Source: Rugalucina vietnamica
Taxonomy: Eukaryota; Mollusca; Bivalvia; Lucinida; Lucinidae
DNA length: 64,000 bases
Direction of reading: 5' to 3'
NCBI GenBank assembly: GCA_964017185.1
Contig: OZ024871.1
Span: 8,424,214-8,488,213 of the forward strand
Below are positions 32,988 to 43,471 of the stretch, in pieces. A program made the translations under genes and the position numbers. The notes beneath the pieces are model-generated. The model made no database searches, had not been told where the DNA came from, and worked only from the letters and a program-made list of their open reading frames with translations. Numbering within the stretch: the first letter of the stretch is position 1; every line of letters begins with the position of its first letter.

Positions 32988-33338
32988 TTACCAATTACAG
33001 TAATTCTTGTGATTAATTTCGTTCATGGTATTGGAAAATAGTGTTTTCAACTTGTTTCTACAGACTTTTAATTGCTGAATGAACGTGTGGCAGCCGTCCA
33101 ATTCGTCATTCCCGTGTATCAAATGAAGTTTCCGTCGCTTAGGGCGTAGATCAGTGAAGGAATGAGATTGATTATACCGCCGATGAAGACTGTCTTCCAC
33201 AGATATACGACAATTATCGTAAATAAGATCATTACATGGGATGCTTACTAGAATTAACGACAATGAGAAAAGTGCCGTAAACTCCAGACAGAAATTAGGG
33301 TTTGGTACTAAATCAATAAAATAAGTCTCAGGTTAGAT
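32988..33338 (-). CDS. Candidate exon, small Cys-containing secreted-like protein
   Basis: A reverse-strand frame stays open for about 115 codons to a TAA at 32988. It contains a hydrophobic run resembling a signal peptide (LEFTALFSLSLILVSIPC), then a charged, helical-looking stretch with further Cys (YDNCRISVEDSLHRRY, DGCHTFIQQLKVCRNKLK, NYCNW). There is no in-frame ATG before the hydrophobic run, so a start would have to come from an upstream exon. In unit B the equivalent (about 47800-48110) has a stop inside the hydrophobic run and others later. I do not recognise the family; it may be a remnant or chance. Confidence 0.3.
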
Positions 33339-33856
33339 CATAATTTTGCAAGTGTAGGAGAATTGTAGGCTTTGTAATTATGTTTTGTTTCTTTTGTTTC
33401 AATTTCTAACCGAATAAAGAAGGAAATAAGAGAAAATCAGACTTTGCTACCTAAATGGTTTAAACGATTTCAATTCTTCCATCGTTAAGGTGTGGTTACT
33501 TGGAGCAACGAAATTATACTCAGAGGAAAGGTTTAGTCAGTCAGCAACTTCGACTAGCCCAACATCTATTACGGCCTGCTGCTTGCCTTAGCTCCTCCCC
33601 CTTGTGTAATTTGTAAAGGCAAATTTTTGCTTATTGTGATATGAGTTACACATTTCAACACAGTTATTGGTCCTTTATTTTTGCAAAACTTCAATTTTTT
33701 AAGTAGCTGATAAACGGTAATCTTCGTGCTTTGATAATACAAATTGTTGTCAGTGACAAAAATCGAAAAAAAAATCCCAGGAAATAATAGGTCAAATATT
33801 CGGAATTTGGTAATTACCTGACTTTCATGTACTATGAAAAAAAAACACACATGATA

Positions 33857-34092
33857 TGAGCCTGTGCATGAGAAAACCAACAATTTGCATAGGCGAAAAC
33901 AAAGCCGCAGATCAGCTTCGCGGTGACCGCGAAGCTGATCAGCGCCTTTGTTTTCGCTACACGGATAGTGCAATCCCTCTTCTACTTAAATGCAAAATTT
34001 CAAGCCTCTAACCATCCTCTGTGACTATACAGGTCAGTTTGTGTCAGACCTGGTCGAAACCCAAATTGTTGGTTTTCTCATGCACAGGCTCA
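33857..34092. mobile_element. MITE-C, complete
   Basis: GAGCCTGTGCATGAGAAAAC at the left and its inverse at the right, flanked by ATAT on both sides. The central hairpin is GATCAGCTTCGCGGTGACCGC and so on. Its arms use the CCTGTGCATG variant of the end, intermediate between MITE-C and the 4-kb foldback element. Unit B has no element at the equivalent place. Confidence 0.85.
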
Positions 34093-35512
34093 TATTCTAT
34101 CGTCTTTCATGGTCTGATTATTGTAATAACAAACAGTATTGTCAAGGACTTGCGCAGGTACAGTGATTTAAATCGTCAAAATGGGAGTGTACGTGTATTT
34201 TCACTGTCTGAACTTTTACTTCTGAACATATTGCATCGTAAGAGATTTATTTTGCAAATTGCTTGTTTCTTTATTACATAAACCCATCATAGATAATAAA
34301 TTATGTCATACTATACTTATTGTAGAGTGATGGAGAGAAATATATACCCAAGCTGTGTTTGTTTGTTCTATACGTTACTGATTACTAGACATAAGCAAAA
34401 CTGTTGGCGAGGAATTTTATCAACCCTTTGTTACATTGTCTTGTTACGTTACGACCATGAGGAACAGCTACAAACATGTCGGGGTGTCCGGGTATACATA
34501 AGAGAGAGTCGTTTGAAAAGTGAGCCGAAGCACATTTCGGTTGAAAAGATTAATGTTGTCATAGTCTTTGATGAACTATTTATCGTACATAAAATTGTAA
34601 ATAAAAATAAAACTGAGCTCCTTTAAGAGCAGTGAACATATTAATGAGAAAGGGGGTGGGCTGTACCTTGTTTTCGGCTACGTGAGCCTCTTTTCTGACC
34701 ATATAAATTTGGCAAAATGGAGCAAAGGAATTACTGCAATTTCGCAACGTTCAACAGGGTAGTCTATACAAAGACAAGTATAATCCAAATTGGGCCAAAT
34801 ATATTAAAGTGAGTCTAAACCGATAATAATTTTCTGGTTTCTCAAAAAATCCTCGCTGATCTCAATGGACCAAACGCAAAATATAATCTGCGCTCATTCA
34901 TTTTCAATGGTGCGATTGCTGTATTTTTCTCTCTATTGTACAACCTGTAGTGTTTCACCAGTAAACTATCATTCTGATTCTGATGCTGCAGTATTTAGAT
35001 TTTTTTCAGCTGGTACCAATAATGCTTAGGATAAGTTTATTCCACAAGTCTAGAGCGTTCCGTAAAGTTCTGAGTAGCGTTTTTGCAATTGTCTTTAGAA
35101 AGATGCTTCCCTAATCAAACATTACGTTCTAACATATCAGCAATTATTGTAGAGATGTTGTTACACAAATGATCAGCGTCATGAGAAGACTTTCGTTACA
35201 CATACCAAGGAAGATCAGCGATCTTGTAGTTCGCTGCAAATGTACCAACAACTTTCTTTCTTAGTTTAACGGGGTTTTAAGATCAGCGTGTGCCGAATCT
35301 GGCAAATATTTTAAGACACGTTTTAAGACACGATGAAGTTTGGTTCCATTGTAAAGAAATATTGACTATTTAATTGCAGCATCGTAACCTTTTGATGCAA
35401 ATGGTAATACCAGCATTATATCTTTTGTTTTCGAGGTAACCCCTTGAACTGTTATACAAGACAAACATTCTAAGCGTTTTCACAGTTTCTGTTTTTGCCT
35501 TCCTACATTAAA
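34093..35512. other. Unit A non-coding sequence
   Basis: Homologous in part to 50100-51150 of unit B. A single-copy version of the block that is duplicated in inverted orientation in unit B lies at about 34140-34260. Nothing coding is supported. Confidence 0.55.
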
Positions 35513-35680
35513 TGAGCCGCGTCATGAGAAAACCGGCTTTTCGCCACTCGGATAGTACAATCCTTCTTCAACATACATCTGAAATTTTAAGCTTCTAGCT
35601 GTTTTCTGAGACTGTACAGGCCGGTTTATGTCGGACCTGGTCGGAAACCCAGAAGACCGGTTTTCTCACGACGCGGCTCA
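35513..35680. mobile_element. MITE-C, short form, with empty site in unit B
   Basis: GAGCCGCGTCATGAGAAAAC...CGACGCGGCTC, flanked by AAAT on both sides. Unit B reads CTTACATTAAAGCCTTCTG at 51141-51159 without the element, so the insertion and its 4-bp duplication are directly visible. The central hairpin is missing. Confidence 0.9.
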
Positions 35681-36059
35681 AATCGTTCTGATCTTTTCAT
35701 TAACTTCGAAGAAAACATCATTAATTGAATACGCCTCGTATAATCTGATTTGGCATTGAAAATGATAAATGGTTTTGTTAATTTCGAAGTTTATAATAGA
35801 AGCGGTACATATTTATAGTATGCATGTAGCTAGTGTATAGCTATGTATAAGAACTCCAGGGGATCGCCATACCACGAAACTATAGTCTGTTCAAAAAATG
35901 GGGGCGAGGCAACTCTTACTGGCGAAATCTTGTTTAGTCGTTTCCCTCACTAATGAGGAAGACCATCGTTATTTCGTGAATAAGGTCCATGTGTGTTAGT
36001 GAGTTCTTTGATGGCTGACTATACCAAATTCTAGCTCAAAACTGTCGGTTGCAACACAT

Positions 36060-36402
36060 AGAGAATCAATATCATGGAATCTGCTGGTGGCCCATCGTTA
36101 TTGGCTTTGCGTTCTTTGCGCTTCTTTTCAGCTTCACAGATTCTCTTTTTTTTATTTCCTTTGTTGATGAGACCTCGCCTCTTTGATCATTCCTGTGCAG
36201 TCTGTTCCCAAGACCCGAAAATCTTCAGAGAGGCTTTGAGGGTGTCTTTGTAGCGTTTTTTTCTGGCCACCTTGAGAGCGCTTTCCCTCCTGTAGTTCTC
36301 CATAGAAAACTTTCTTTGGAGGTCTCGCATCGGCCATTTTAATAAAATTGCTAGTCCATAGGACTGTACGCATGCTTATTCTGTAATCATGCTGGGGACT
36401 GT
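36060..36402 (-). pseudogene. LINE-3 C-terminal fragment
   Basis: On the reverse strand, residues PPKKVFYGELQEGKRSQGG, then LSEDFRV and GMIKEARSHQ, resemble the C-terminal tail of RTE/CR1-like LINE polyproteins (the ...LFYGEL..GKR..G.. region). It is split from 37661-37935 by PLE-4. Unit B lacks this whole block. Confidence 0.65.
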
Positions 36403-36789
36403 ATGCATTCTTATTTTCAAGGCATTGTCAAACAAATTTATCCCCCAGAACTACAGTTGAATAAAGCAAACACCAGAGATACCGAAGCCCCCTTTTTAGA
36501 CTTACATCTTTCTATTGCAAATAGATTTGTTTCTTCTAAAATTTATGATAAAAACGATGACTTTGATTTTGATATAGTAAACTTTCCGTTTTTGGGTGGT
36601 GACGTTCCTCACCGTGCATCTTATGGTGTATACATTTCGCAACTTATTAGGTTTGCTAGAGTCTGCAATCATGTTGCGGACTTCAGTGCGCGAAATAAAT
36701 GTTTAACAGCCACATTTCTCCAGCAGGGCTATCGGTATCATAAACTTCAAAAAAGAATTCTAAATTTTATCGCAGGCACTATGCATTGA
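36403..36789 (+). pseudogene. Penelope-like RT C-terminal fragment in PLE-4
   Basis: It contains QIYPPELQLNKAN, SSKIYDKNDDFDFDIVNFPF and SYGVYISQLIRFARVCNHVA, then a frameshift near 36760 after YHKLQK. The following 36780-36960 is still recognisable in other frames. Confidence 0.75.
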
Positions 36790-37660
36790 TCTCAAAATTT
36801 AATGTTGGGCTAAAGACCCTTTTACGCGAGGGCCTTTCGGAACCAGAATTTTATGATGACTTGGTTTACAAATTTAAGAAACTTATAGAAAGGAATGATC
36901 GTTCCTTTCAGTTCAGAAAAAATCATTACACGTTACAGACGAATAGGATATAACATAAATGTTATGCTTAGTTTTTAACCCAATCATGGTTGATAAATAT
37001 GCTGCCTTCTTTAATTGCACGCCGGTGCGTCGGGCGGCAGACTCAATAGTCTCACTTAATGCTATTCATTGTAGTTGGTTGGGGCCGGAGCTTCTTGTCT
37101 GTTGCTTGGCCCACCAGGGTTTAACTGGTGTTTTTCTTTTGCTCCGGAGTTAGTAAGTTATTGGCGCCCAGGGATCTCCATCGTTGGGTAGCCTTTACTC
37201 AATCTGTGAGTCCTCGTTTTTGATTCATCATGCTATATTTGTTTGTCCTTGAAGATTCATTGACTAGTTAGATGTTCACCACGAAATATTGTAAACCACT
37301 GCAGAAGCTGAGGGTGAGGTTAGGTACCTGTAAAATAGATTTAAGCCCGCCAGTAATTTTATATCACTTATCGTTCCAAGGCGGTACTTCTGTGGTGGTT
37401 TTTATTGTTTTATGTCTTGGTGTTAAAACGTTTTGTGCTGTTTGCGCCTTATTTATGTTTTCATATTTTTAAATAAGTTTACGTGCTTTAGTGGCCACCT
37501 ATTGGGAAAATAGCTTCTCATTCGGTTTACGATATGTTTTCGTGTGGTATAAGTACCTGATTGTTAATTTAGTTTTTCCCCACCTCAGTTTTTGGAGAGG
37601 GATTCTCTTTCTTGATTGCACCTTTGCCTAATCGTTGCCTACTTGTACCTTTTTGTACCC
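36403..37660 (+). mobile_element. Penelope-like element PLE-4, inserted in LINE-3
   Basis: 5'-truncated after the YLDD motif. It keeps the RT C-terminal coding part, then the full 3' region to the terminus CTACTTGTACCTTTTT at about 37656. LINE-3 coding sequence resumes immediately after in reverse orientation. Confidence 0.8.
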
Positions 37661-37935
37661 CTGCTTTCTTCAGGACCTTTGTGTCTGAAATCTTGTCTTG
37701 CCTTGATTTTAACAGGTTTCTTAAACAGCTTGCGTGGAAATGGTTAAGTCTCTTTGCATGACGTTGTTATACTGTCCAGGTCTCACATGCATACAAGAGG
37801 GTTACAAGTACCACAGCCTTGTAGACTTTCTGCTTGGTGTCATTCTTGATTCCATTTCTCTCCAAGACATTTGCACGGAGTCTTCCAAATGCCACACTGG
37901 CTTTTGCCACTCTTGTTAGAGAGGCTTCAAATACA
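37661..37935 (-). pseudogene. LINE-3 RT thumb-region fragment
   Basis: On the reverse strand it reads SLTRVAKASVAFGRLRANV, VYKAVVL...LLYACETWTV..RHAK and NLLKIK...KISDTEVLKKAG, the typical post-RT region of RTE-like or related LINEs. Continuous with 36060-36402 before PLE-4 inserted. Confidence 0.7.
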
Positions 37936-37954
37936 CAAAAATTAAAAATATTTT

Positions 37955-38525
37955 AAGGCGCAATCAGCAAAAGATTCCCACTCCAAAAACCGAGGTGGGG
38001 AAAACTAAATTAACAATCAGGTACTTATGCCATGAAAACACATCCTAAGCCGAATGAGCAGCTATTTCCCCAATAGGTGGCCACTCAGTTACATAAACTT
38101 AACTAAAAATATGATAACATACATAAGGCGACAGCAGCACAAAACATTTAAACACCAAGACATAAAACAATAAGAACCACCACAGAACGATCAGTAATAT
38201 AAAATTACTGGCGGGCTTAAACTACCTAACCTCACACTCAGCTTCTGCAGTGGTTCACAGCATTTAGTTAGTTATTCGATCCTCGTGGTGAATCTCTAAC
38301 TAGTCAATGAATCATCATGGGGCAAACAAATAAATCATGATAAACTCCATGATAAATCAAAAACGAGGACTCATAAATTGAGTAAGCTGCCCGACGAAGG
38401 CGATCCCTGGGGCCCAATAACTTACTAACTCCGGAGCAAAAGAAAATCACCAGTTGAACCCCGGTGGGCCAAGCAACAGACAAGAAGCTCCGGCCCAGCC
38501 AACTAAAATGAATAGCTTGATCGGG
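37955..38525 (-). mobile_element. Penelope-like 3' region, inverted relative to PLE-4 (PLE-5)
   Basis: A reverse-strand PLE 3' non-coding region with its terminal part at 37955 (AAGGCGCAATCAGC), missing only the last ~25 bases, extending to about 38525. It faces PLE-4 tail to tail, with a LINE fragment between. Absent from unit B. Confidence 0.8.
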
Positions 38526-38539
38526 GGTGGGGTTAAAAA

Positions 38540-40805
38540 CTGTGATCACGTATCAATGAAACGACTACGTTTGACACATACATTTTCGGACAAGGGTAAA
38601 TCATGAGGTGGATTTTACGCCAGTTCTTGTAATCACTAATTTCTCAACATGCAAAACTGTGTCATGCCGACCTCTCAGATGGTTCGGCATTTTAGCTTCA
38701 GCTTTTAGAGCTTTTGATATATGTTTTATTATTAACTAGGTATCCTGCTAATCCTTTCAAGTGTTTGATGCCTGATTATCGACTCTTAGGCAACAGTTGA
38801 AACCACATTATACAATGAAATTTTCTGTTTCGGAATCATTTAAGTGCTTATAATAACATAACTTACATGTAATAGTAGATGATTGTATTCATCAGCGAAT
38901 TTAACTTGAAGCGAGTGTTCTTACATTCGACTACGTTTTATGCTTAAACTGCATATTCCACTTTACGTCCATTCGAGATTATTTCGCTCATATAAGGGAG
39001 CGACCATTTGATTTCTATCGGGGGTAGGATGGACGAGTTTTTGAGAGAAAATATCCAGGACCAAATTTCGTCTGAAAAAAAAAATGTGTAGGACATGGTA
39101 AATTATGCTGTACGCACTATATCATTTACAAATAAAAAGACAGGATTGTGCTGCAAAGGAACAATATCCAGGCCCAAAGACATATTTCAACACCCCCACA
39201 CACATACAATAAAAGTAGGCCAGGCGAAAACATAAGTAGCCCAAGAATCAAAACCATAGCTCCAAACAGAACTAGTTTGCCCTGTTAAAATACAATACAA
39301 TTACAATAAACCATAGAAGATATTACTAGTGAAATGCCATAACTATATTTACATGCCTAACCGAAGCGGTTACCTTTATCTTTTCGCAAGAATAGTAACG
39401 GTATATGTTATATTAACGTTCGGACCAACTTGCTGAATCAGAATTTCATTGCTTTGATGATTAACTTTTGTCCCATCATTGCTGAATAAGAACACTCAGA
39501 CAAATTCTGGCTGAACTGTGGGGGAGATAGGATCTGCTTATTAGACCGGATGAGGAATGATATGTATCTTGTTTTTATTACAGACATCAAGTGAGGCGAA
39601 TAATGGCAAGTCGAAACGAATTTGTCATGACCTCAAACAAATTAAACACCCGTGGAAAATAGATAAGATTGAATGTAATAGTATGTTTCTAAGGAATCAA
39701 ATTATGTCTAGCGAACTGCTTTTTCACGTTGAAGCAAATCTATCATGTTATTGAAATGTTTAGTGACCTAAGATAAATCTATCAAAATTCTTTATAGTTA
39801 ATCTTTGGGATCTTTGACTGGCTATAAACATTGTGGTAGTCCAGGAAACTATATATACGTCTATTTATCTGTCCAGTCCATGTGTCGATACCGCAAAACC
39901 CACACTACATTATGTAGAACAGAATGGAACTTGATTTACGTGACTCTGAGCAGTCTCGTTGACTAAATCCAAGCTCAGGCATTATTCCTTTTAATAATAG
40001 CATTCATAAAAAAGTACACGAATAAAAGAAATTATATATCTATACTTACAATGTAAGACTTTTATACGCCAGGATAACCGCCTAACCACCAAACCCAAAT
40101 TTTATACTATTTTGTACTCCCCGTACATCATCCATAGTGCAGATTATATTTTTCTTTTGATCCTTTGGTATCAGTGAATATATTTGGAGTATTTCAAATG
40201 TATTGTACGTTAAGAATCATCTTCTTAACTGTATATTGATTATTTGGACCCTTTGGGAATATGAGTCTTTGATTTAGTATACAAATGTAAATTATTGAAA
40301 TTGCAGCAAAAATGTCTGGCTTTTACTGTCAGTTTTGTAAAGGGTCACTGATGAAGGTTCATTACCCGAAATTGTACAATATGGCCCATCTTCTCGCTTT
40401 GAATGTTTTACTGCTTCCAAAGGATCTAACAAATATTTTTATTATCTAAAAACTGAGCTTAGCAGAGCAAATACTCTAGTGCATTATGTGTATCGTAAGA
40501 ACCGTCATAAAGAAAAGGTCGTAACTTCGCTAACCGCCCATGACCTAATAAGTAAATCAGTATTAAATCGAACATATATATTTTTTCTTTAAAATGCCGT
40601 TTTTATGATATAGAAAATAGTCGTTGTTTTCCGGCAAATGCGAATTACCTTAATCCATCATGAACCATATGTCCTCTTTATTGCGACGCCCACATGTTAC
40701 TATTCTGTTGCCTTATAGAAATTTAATCGAAAACTCATGCATCATAAAAAGATTTATCTGCTGTCGAAAATGACTAATTTCAGGTTCCGTTTCTTCTATT
40801 TCCAG
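38540..40805. other. Unit A intron-like sequence upstream of the TM6-TM7 exon
   Basis: Homologous to unit B 51470-54050. One place deserves mention: a good acceptor (TTGTTTTTATTACAG at 39569-39583) followed by an open frame of about 55 codons (SSEANNGKSKRICHDLK...). In unit B the AG is changed to TG and the differences are mostly amino-acid changing, so I do not call an exon. Confidence 0.5.
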
Positions 40806-41018
40806 GTGGTGAAGATGCTGGTTATTGTCGTTGCCATGTTTGGTGTTTGCTGGCTCCCACTTCATTTGTTTACATTAGTGCTAGACTTCTACCCTGCTGT
40901 CATGACAACTGTCGACATTCACGTGCTCACGAGCCTCTTCATCTGCTGCCATTGGCTGGCGATGTCCAATAGCTTTGCTAATCCAATCATATATGGTTTT
41001 ACAAACGAAAGTTTCAGA
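40806..41018 (+). CDS. Neuropeptide-type class A GPCR, exon with TM6-TM7 (partial gene)
   Basis: A 71-codon internal exon, phase 0 at both ends. The acceptor is TTCTTCTATTTCCAG and the donor GTGAGT. TM6 is VVKMLVIVVAMFGVCWLPLH with the CWxP motif at residues 15-18. A short extracellular loop 3 follows, then TM7 with CCHWLAMSNSFANPIIYGF, whose NPxxY motif is NPIIY at 59-63. The exon ends at the start of helix 8 (NESFR). This is a plasma-membrane peptide receptor signature; the HWLAMS and NESFRADL words suggest the tachykinin/leucokinin/NPY/GPR83-like group, but the ligand cannot be told. TM1-5 must be encoded by exons not found here, presumably upstream. It joins in frame to the exon at 41540. 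The equivalent exon in unit B has been lost. Confidence 0.88.
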
Positions 41019-41539
41019 GTGAGTAGCTTTAGAATTCGTCGTGTCAATGCATTGTTCTCCGGTTTCTTCTACCAGCAGATCATTTTATGAATCCTTGTCA
41101 TTAACAAAGCGTTGCTTTACTCAGGAGATATTACTAGAGTCGTTATTTAGATGCGGCGACTTAAATAAATTTCATACGAAATGTGAAATACGTCACGGCA
41201 AGCGGCCAAGCGTCAACACCTTGTAGCTAAAGCACTGAGGGTTGGGCCAGGCTGATGCCAGTGATAAGCTGTTTTTAAAACCAGTCAATGTGTTCAAACG
41301 ATTTACACGTGATCTTTGTCAGACCAACGTTGAATGAATGTAGATACATGTGGTTAATGTCATACTATGATGTGTAACGCTGTTATGATGCTGGCTTTGC
41401 CTGAACAAAAACATATCAGTAGTGCCAAACCAAATCGTTAAGATTGTTCAACATGTATTTGATGTCAAACCGATTTCTTTACAGTGTATTAAACAAATGT
41501 ATAATCTGATCTTTGCCTACTTGTACTTTTTTATTTCAG
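41019..41539 (+). other. GPCR intron with a Penelope 3' tip at its acceptor
   Basis: A 521-base intron, GT...AG. Its last ~35 bases include TGATCTTTGCCTACTTGTAC, which is the PLE terminus. The equivalent unit B sequence runs from ACAAATG straight to TTTATTCCAG without it. Confidence 0.75.
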
Positions 41540-41971
41540 GCCGATTTGGTAACATTGTTCTATATGTGGTTCCCGTGCTGTGTGTGCCTCACTAAGATAT
41601 TACCTAGACATTCCAGTGGGTCTACATACGAGACGGTGGTCTACCGGCGACAGAGTCTCTACAAACAGGGTGCCAAACAAAACGGACAATATATCACTAG
41701 AACCGTCAGACAATCCCGGGATTGTAAACCCTACTTAAACGGACATAGGAACAAATCTGAATATGAAGATTTATGTGATAGAAACAATTCGTTTAAAAAC
41801 AAAAAGGTGGCCAATGGCAGGCTGATTAATAGTCACGTGACCCATTTAAAAGGTGAACTAGAATACGTCCGGTTAAAGAGACTGTCCAGAGAAGCGGATA
41901 ATTCTGTCAGTGAAGACTCGGCACATAGTGTCAACGAGTCTGTTCCAAATGCCGCTGTGACCGTTACTTGA
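41540..41971 (+). CDS. GPCR terminal exon: helix 8 and cytoplasmic tail
   Basis: 143 codons and a TGA stop. After the acceptor (TTTTTTATTTCAG) it reads ADLVTLFYMWFPCCVC, which completes helix 8 and supplies a Cys cluster suited to palmitoylation. A hydrophilic tail follows, rich in Arg, Lys, Asn and Ser (STYETVVYRRQSLYKQ, NGQYITRTVRQSRD). It closes with a Ser/Glu/Asp-rich cluster (EADNSVSEDSAHSVNES) that looks like a kinase/arrestin region, and the last residues VPNAAVTVT. The junction with 41018 is in frame without loss. The final 25 codons are conserved in unit B (55930-56007). AATAAA directly follows the stop at 41972-41977, but it is too close to be assumed the poly(A) signal. Confidence 0.85.
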   Translation, partial: ADLVTLFYMWFPCCVCLTKILPRHSSGSTYETVVYRRQSLYKQGAKQNGQYITRTVRQSRDCKPYLNGHRNKSEYEDLCDRNNSFKNKKVANGRLINSHVTHLKGELEYVRLKRLSREADNSVSEDSAHSVNESVPNAAVTVT

Positions 41972-41977
41972 AATAAA

Positions 41978-42477
41978 CTCATGCCAATGAAATCTTGAAT
42001 ATATTTGTGGTCATCGTAGGGAAACTTAGTTACCCACTCATGCACGATTGAATCATAAATGACTGATAAGTATCGCTGTTATTTGCGAATATACTATCAG
42101 CATTGATCAGCTAACGACAAAAATATTATTTCTCGGACAGACTCTGGTGTCTTAAGTGACAAAGGGGGGTAAAGTTAGCAATACGGTATATTCGCTAGAC
42201 GGCAAATTAGTTAAATTCAAGAGTTTATATTTTAAACATGAAGCGGCAAAAAAAACAATCAAAATTGAGCCTCGTATCCTGCTTTGTGAGCCACAGGCAA
42301 CCAGTGTAACCCCAGATATGACGCCTGGACCCGTGAGCGACAGGGAACCAGTGTAACCCTAGATATGACGCCTGGACCTGTGATGTGAATATCCAGACTC
42401 TATTTAAAATATATAGCAAAGGAGATTTTTTTGTTGACAGTATATAGTGATATAATCACTCTTCATAGTTAGGCCTA
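41978..42477 (+). other. Probable GPCR 3' UTR and downstream sequence
   Basis: It is strongly similar to unit B 56013-56570. It contains a 40-base direct repeat around CCAGTGTAACCC..AGATATGACGCCTGGACC (about 42300-42380). The mRNA end could not be placed. Confidence 0.45.
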
Positions 42478-42978
42478 ACTGAAAACCGGCTTTTTGCTTA
42501 TGCAAAAGACGCAGATCAGTGCTTTTGTTTTCGCTTCACGCATAGTACAATCCCTCTTATCTTTACATCCCCGAAATTTCAAGCTTCAAGCAATTTTCTT
42601 TGGATGCACAGGCCGGTTTGTATCAAACCAGATCGGAAACCCCGAAGACCAGTTTCTTGTGTCGCGGCTCTTATATAATCCTCACCGAAAGCTTACCTGC
42701 CCAGGTGTGACTAGAATCTGACCGTCACGAGCAAGACTAGAGGCTCGTTACCTGTTTTGTTTGAGCTTCGCATAAAAAAAAAACAACCCAGCAACATCAA
42801 TTTGAGTTTCAGACCAGGTCAGACAAAAACCGGCCTGTACAGCCACAGAAGCAAAAGAGGAATTTTACTATCCGAGTAGCGAAAACAAAGGCGCTGATCA
42901 GCTGTGCAGTACTGCACATATTATTTGTGTCTTTGTTTTCGCATATATAGATTGATATTTTTCTGATACGTCGGCTCA
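42478..42978. mobile_element. Two MITE-C remnants in tandem
   Basis: The first is about 42478-42672 (AAAACCGGCTTTTTGC...GTCGCGGCTC), the second about 42780-42978 (ends TGATACGTCGGCTC). Both have eroded ends. Counterparts exist in unit B at about 56575-56776 and 56885-57060, so these insertions predate the A/B duplication. Confidence 0.75.
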
Positions 42979-43339
42979 ATTTCTCATGTTACAACGCACT
43001 AAGCGTTTCAGCTTGTGGGCAATAATGCGTTTAAGGAGAAAATTCTTTCATTGTTTTAATCATGTTTCTTTAAGTTTATCATATCATATCATTAGTTCAT
43101 ATTTTATATCAGAAAATATATTGTTGACCCTGTGTTTTGTTGGTTTACTCCTTGAAACGCCTCCTATGACATCACTAAATAGCAGTGATAAAGAGCAGGG
43201 TCAGACACAATGATACGCATTGCCATTTCCACGACATTTATAGTGGGTAACAACTGAAACAACAAGTAGACTAATTACAATAACAAACCGTTTCTAACGA
43301 CAGCAGATTCCCTAATATGTCGAAACAATTGACCTAAAA

Positions 43340-43450
43340 CAATAATGCAGAGTCAAATAACAGGATAAGTGAAGGTAAGCAATGATCAGGAACTATTGCA
43401 GTCAAAACCAAAGTCCATCTATAAAACCTCAGTGGGAAACAAACAAAACT
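43340..43450 (-). mobile_element. Old Penelope 3' terminus shared by units A and B
   Basis: GAAGGTAAGCAATGATCAGG at about 43371, followed by AACCAAAGTCC and CCTCAGTGGGAAAC, is a diverged reverse-strand PLE end. Unit B has the same at about 57375-57450, so it is older than the duplication. Confidence 0.6.
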
Positions 43451-43471
43451 ACATAGATGCACTGATATATA

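Noticed and set aside
33569-33973. 134-codon reverse frame (HYPCSENKGADQLRGHREAD start)
   Set aside because: It begins inside the MITE-C at 33857-34092 and depends on its hairpin sequence; a shadow of the repeat.
41972-41977. AATAAA as the receptor's poly(A) signal
   Set aside because: It directly abuts the stop codon; without transcript data there is no reason to prefer it over downstream sites.
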